From an uncultured Asticcacaulis sp. (GTDB lineage: Bacteria; Pseudomonadota; Alphaproteobacteria; Caulobacterales; Caulobacteraceae), in the NCBI GenBank assembly GCA_936940865.1, contig CAKZJB010000174.1:1-35344 (forward strand): a stretch of 35,344 nucleotides of DNA, written 5' to 3'. The notes under the pieces were generated by a model. The model was not told the origin of the DNA. It saw only the letters and a program-made list of their open reading frames with translations, and made no database searches. This document shows positions 34,154-35,344 of the stretch, in pieces. Positions within the stretch are counted from its first letter, which is position 1, and every line of letters starts with the position of its first letter. The position numbers and the translations under genes were made by a program.

Positions 34154-35254
34154 ATGAAGCCTTTTCGAACGTTTGCGGCCCTTACGGCTCTCGCCGTCGG
34201 TCTTCCACATGGGGCGTCCGCCGGGGACACCGGCGCCGGGACGCAAAGCGACACGTTCAAATCGCGTATCGAAGCCCTTCACCAGAGGCTTTCTGCCCGC
34301 ACCGGCGACCCTGAAGCCGTGGCGCAGATGGCGATGTTGAAGGAACAGGGCGACGAGATAACCCCCATTGATCTGCAGGGCGCTTTCGATCTCTATGAGC
34401 AGGCGGCCGCGCGGAACAATCCGATCGCCATCAAGAAGATGTGCATGGCCTATTTGCTGGGACAGGGGCGGCCGAAGGACGTTGTCAAGGCGTCGGGCTT
34501 CTGCAACAGGGTGGACGCGAAGGACGCCGTCACCCTGTTCTGGGGCGGATACGATTACCAGTTTGGCGTGAGCGGTCCGAAAGACATCGAAGCCGCCAAG
34601 GCAGCCTACCAACAGGCCTTCCTGGACGGCAGCGGCGATGCGGCCGACGCGATCGGACAGATGGCTTTTGACGGCGGACACTTCGACGCCGCGAGAAGCT
34701 GGTATCGTCGGGGGGCGTCGATGGGGTCGGCGGGCGCCATGGTCCATCTGGCGGGGCTGGCCGAGCGGGGGCAGGGCGGCGGCAAGGATGCGGTCGAGGC
34801 CGCCTGGCTCTATGGGCTGGCGGCGCAACGCGGCAATACGGACGCAGTGATTTGGGTGGCCGCGCATCGCAATATCACAGTGCCGAAAATGGTGCTGCGC
34901 GTGGACAAGACCGAAACCGTCCTTACGCACACCTATGGTCCGCCGGACAAGGAAAAGACGGAGACGTTGACGCAAGCGCGCATTTCGATGCTGATGCGAA
35001 CTGAGGTGAAGCGCAACCTTTTGGGCGGCGGCTTGTCTTCGACCTATTTCGCGTTTTTCGACTGTTACGTGCGCGGCGACCACGAGGTGGACGTCTGCGT
35101 TCCTACGCGTGAATTCCCGCTCGAGGTCGGTATCACGCGCGTGCTGCACGCGGTCTGGGACGGACGTGTCTCCGTGCCCGAGCGCGACGTCGCCGGTGCA
35201 TCGACAGCCCAGTCGCATTTCGTGACGGGCTTCGAGCTCTATTTCGATGACTGA
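34154..35254 (+). CDS. Secreted Sel1-like repeat protein (366 aa)
   Basis: It has an N-terminal Sec signal (MKPFRTFAALTALAVGLPHG then ASA). Sel1-like (SLR) tetratricopeptide-type repeats follow: AFDLYEQAAARNNPIAIKKM, EAAKAAYQQAFLDGSGDAAD, FDAARSWYRRGASMGSAGAM and EAAWLYGLAAQRGNTDAVIW, spanning about residues 70-235. The C-terminal 130 residues form a different, unrecognised domain with two cysteines (FDCYVRGDHEVDVCVP), possibly a disulfide pair in the periplasm. SLR proteins scaffold protein complexes. GAGGGGGGGAAG precedes ATG 34154, 19 bp after the asparaginase gene, so it may extend the operon, though a link to glycan breakdown is unproven. Confidence 0.85.
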   Translation: MKPFRTFAALTALAVGLPHGASAGDTGAGTQSDTFKSRIEALHQRLSARTGDPEAVAQMAMLKEQGDEITPIDLQGAFDLYEQAAARNNPIAIKKMCMAYLLGQGRPKDVVKASGFCNRVDAKDAVTLFWGGYDYQFGVSGPKDIEAAKAAYQQAFLDGSGDAADAIGQMAFDGGHFDAARSWYRRGASMGSAGAMVHLAGLAERGQGGGKDAVEAAWLYGLAAQRGNTDAVIWVAAHRNITVPKMVLRVDKTETVLTHTYGPPDKEKTETLTQARISMLMRTEVKRNLLGGGLSSTYFAFFDCYVRGDHEVDVCVPTREFPLEVGITRVLHAVWDGRVSVPERDVAGASTAQSHFVTGFELYFDD

Positions 35255-35305
35255 TACCACCGGTCATAAAGAATGACCGTCGGTATGCGTTTTTCAGCTC
35301 AAACG

Positions 35306-35344
35306 CCGCTTGGCTCGCCGGCCATGAAGCATTGTCCTGACGCT
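35306..35344 (+). repeat. Dispersed folded repeat, copy 2 (cut by the window end)
   Basis: The final 39 bases match 7953-7991 at 33 of 39 positions, sharing TGGCTCGCCG, GAAGC and TGTCCTGACGCT. The copy stops exactly where the first copy would enter its hairpin loop. It lies 51 bp after the Sel1-repeat gene and points in the same direction as copy 1. Confidence 0.5.

Overview
The window is about 35.3 kb of GC-rich, densely coded DNA from a Gram-negative alphaproteobacterium. The best guess is Caulobacterales, possibly Asticcacaulis or Caulobacter-like. That guess rests on gene content, GC-rich codon use, many twin-arginine-type signal peptides and short GC-rich intergenic palindromic elements. 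No rRNA, tRNA, CRISPR array, prophage or insertion sequence is visible. The species call is inference.

Layout. 1-1011 (-): an enoyl-reductase-like MDR protein that switches in frame, about 140 bp from the window edge, into the Walker A region of an HrpA-type DEAH helicase. This is a rare fusion or, more likely, a chimeric contig end. 1281-4738 (+): small unknown proteins, a sugar-porter MFS protein and a triple-repeat YbjQ-like protein. 4769-5967 (+): a uracil-DNA-glycosylase-family gene overlapping a SRAP abasic-site-crosslinking gene by 1 bp. 6061-7836 (-): a ClC-type channel with CBS domains and an altered filter motif. 8042-9533: divergent TetR and SDR genes with two 18-bp palindromic operators between them. 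9572-11856: an NAD-epimerase plus DUF4260 pair divergent from a LysR gene. 11995-13584: a second MFS transporter. 13639-17449: a sterol-desaturase-type hydroxylase, an adenine deaminase, a membrane protein, a DUF1287 lipoprotein and two tandem entericidin-like lipoproteins. 17683-22566: a TIGR03862-type flavoprotein, a 1040-residue bifunctional PutA and a membrane protein.

22847-29283 is a sulfate-uptake locus. cysT-cysW-cysA overlap or are tightly spaced. They are followed by an intergenic inverted pair of REP-like elements and a terminator. Next come an Rrf2 regulator with a four-cysteine cluster and palindromes in its promoter, a YezD (DUF2292) small protein, an OprO/P-type porin and the periplasmic sulfate-binding protein, ending at a strong terminator. 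The set gives a route from the outer membrane (porin) through the periplasm (SBP) to the inner membrane (CysTWA), probably under the Rrf2 protein.

29402-34134 is a compact three-gene operon with 7-bp gaps: a GH125 exo-alpha-1,6-mannosidase, a GH92 alpha-mannosidase and an N4-(beta-N-acetylglucosaminyl)-L-asparaginase, all with RR-type export signals. This looks like a periplasmic module that trims high-mannose N-glycans and cleaves the GlcNAc-Asn linkage. A secreted Sel1-repeat protein follows. The last 39 bases match a folded dispersed repeat at 7953-7991, so the window may end at a repeat that broke the assembly.
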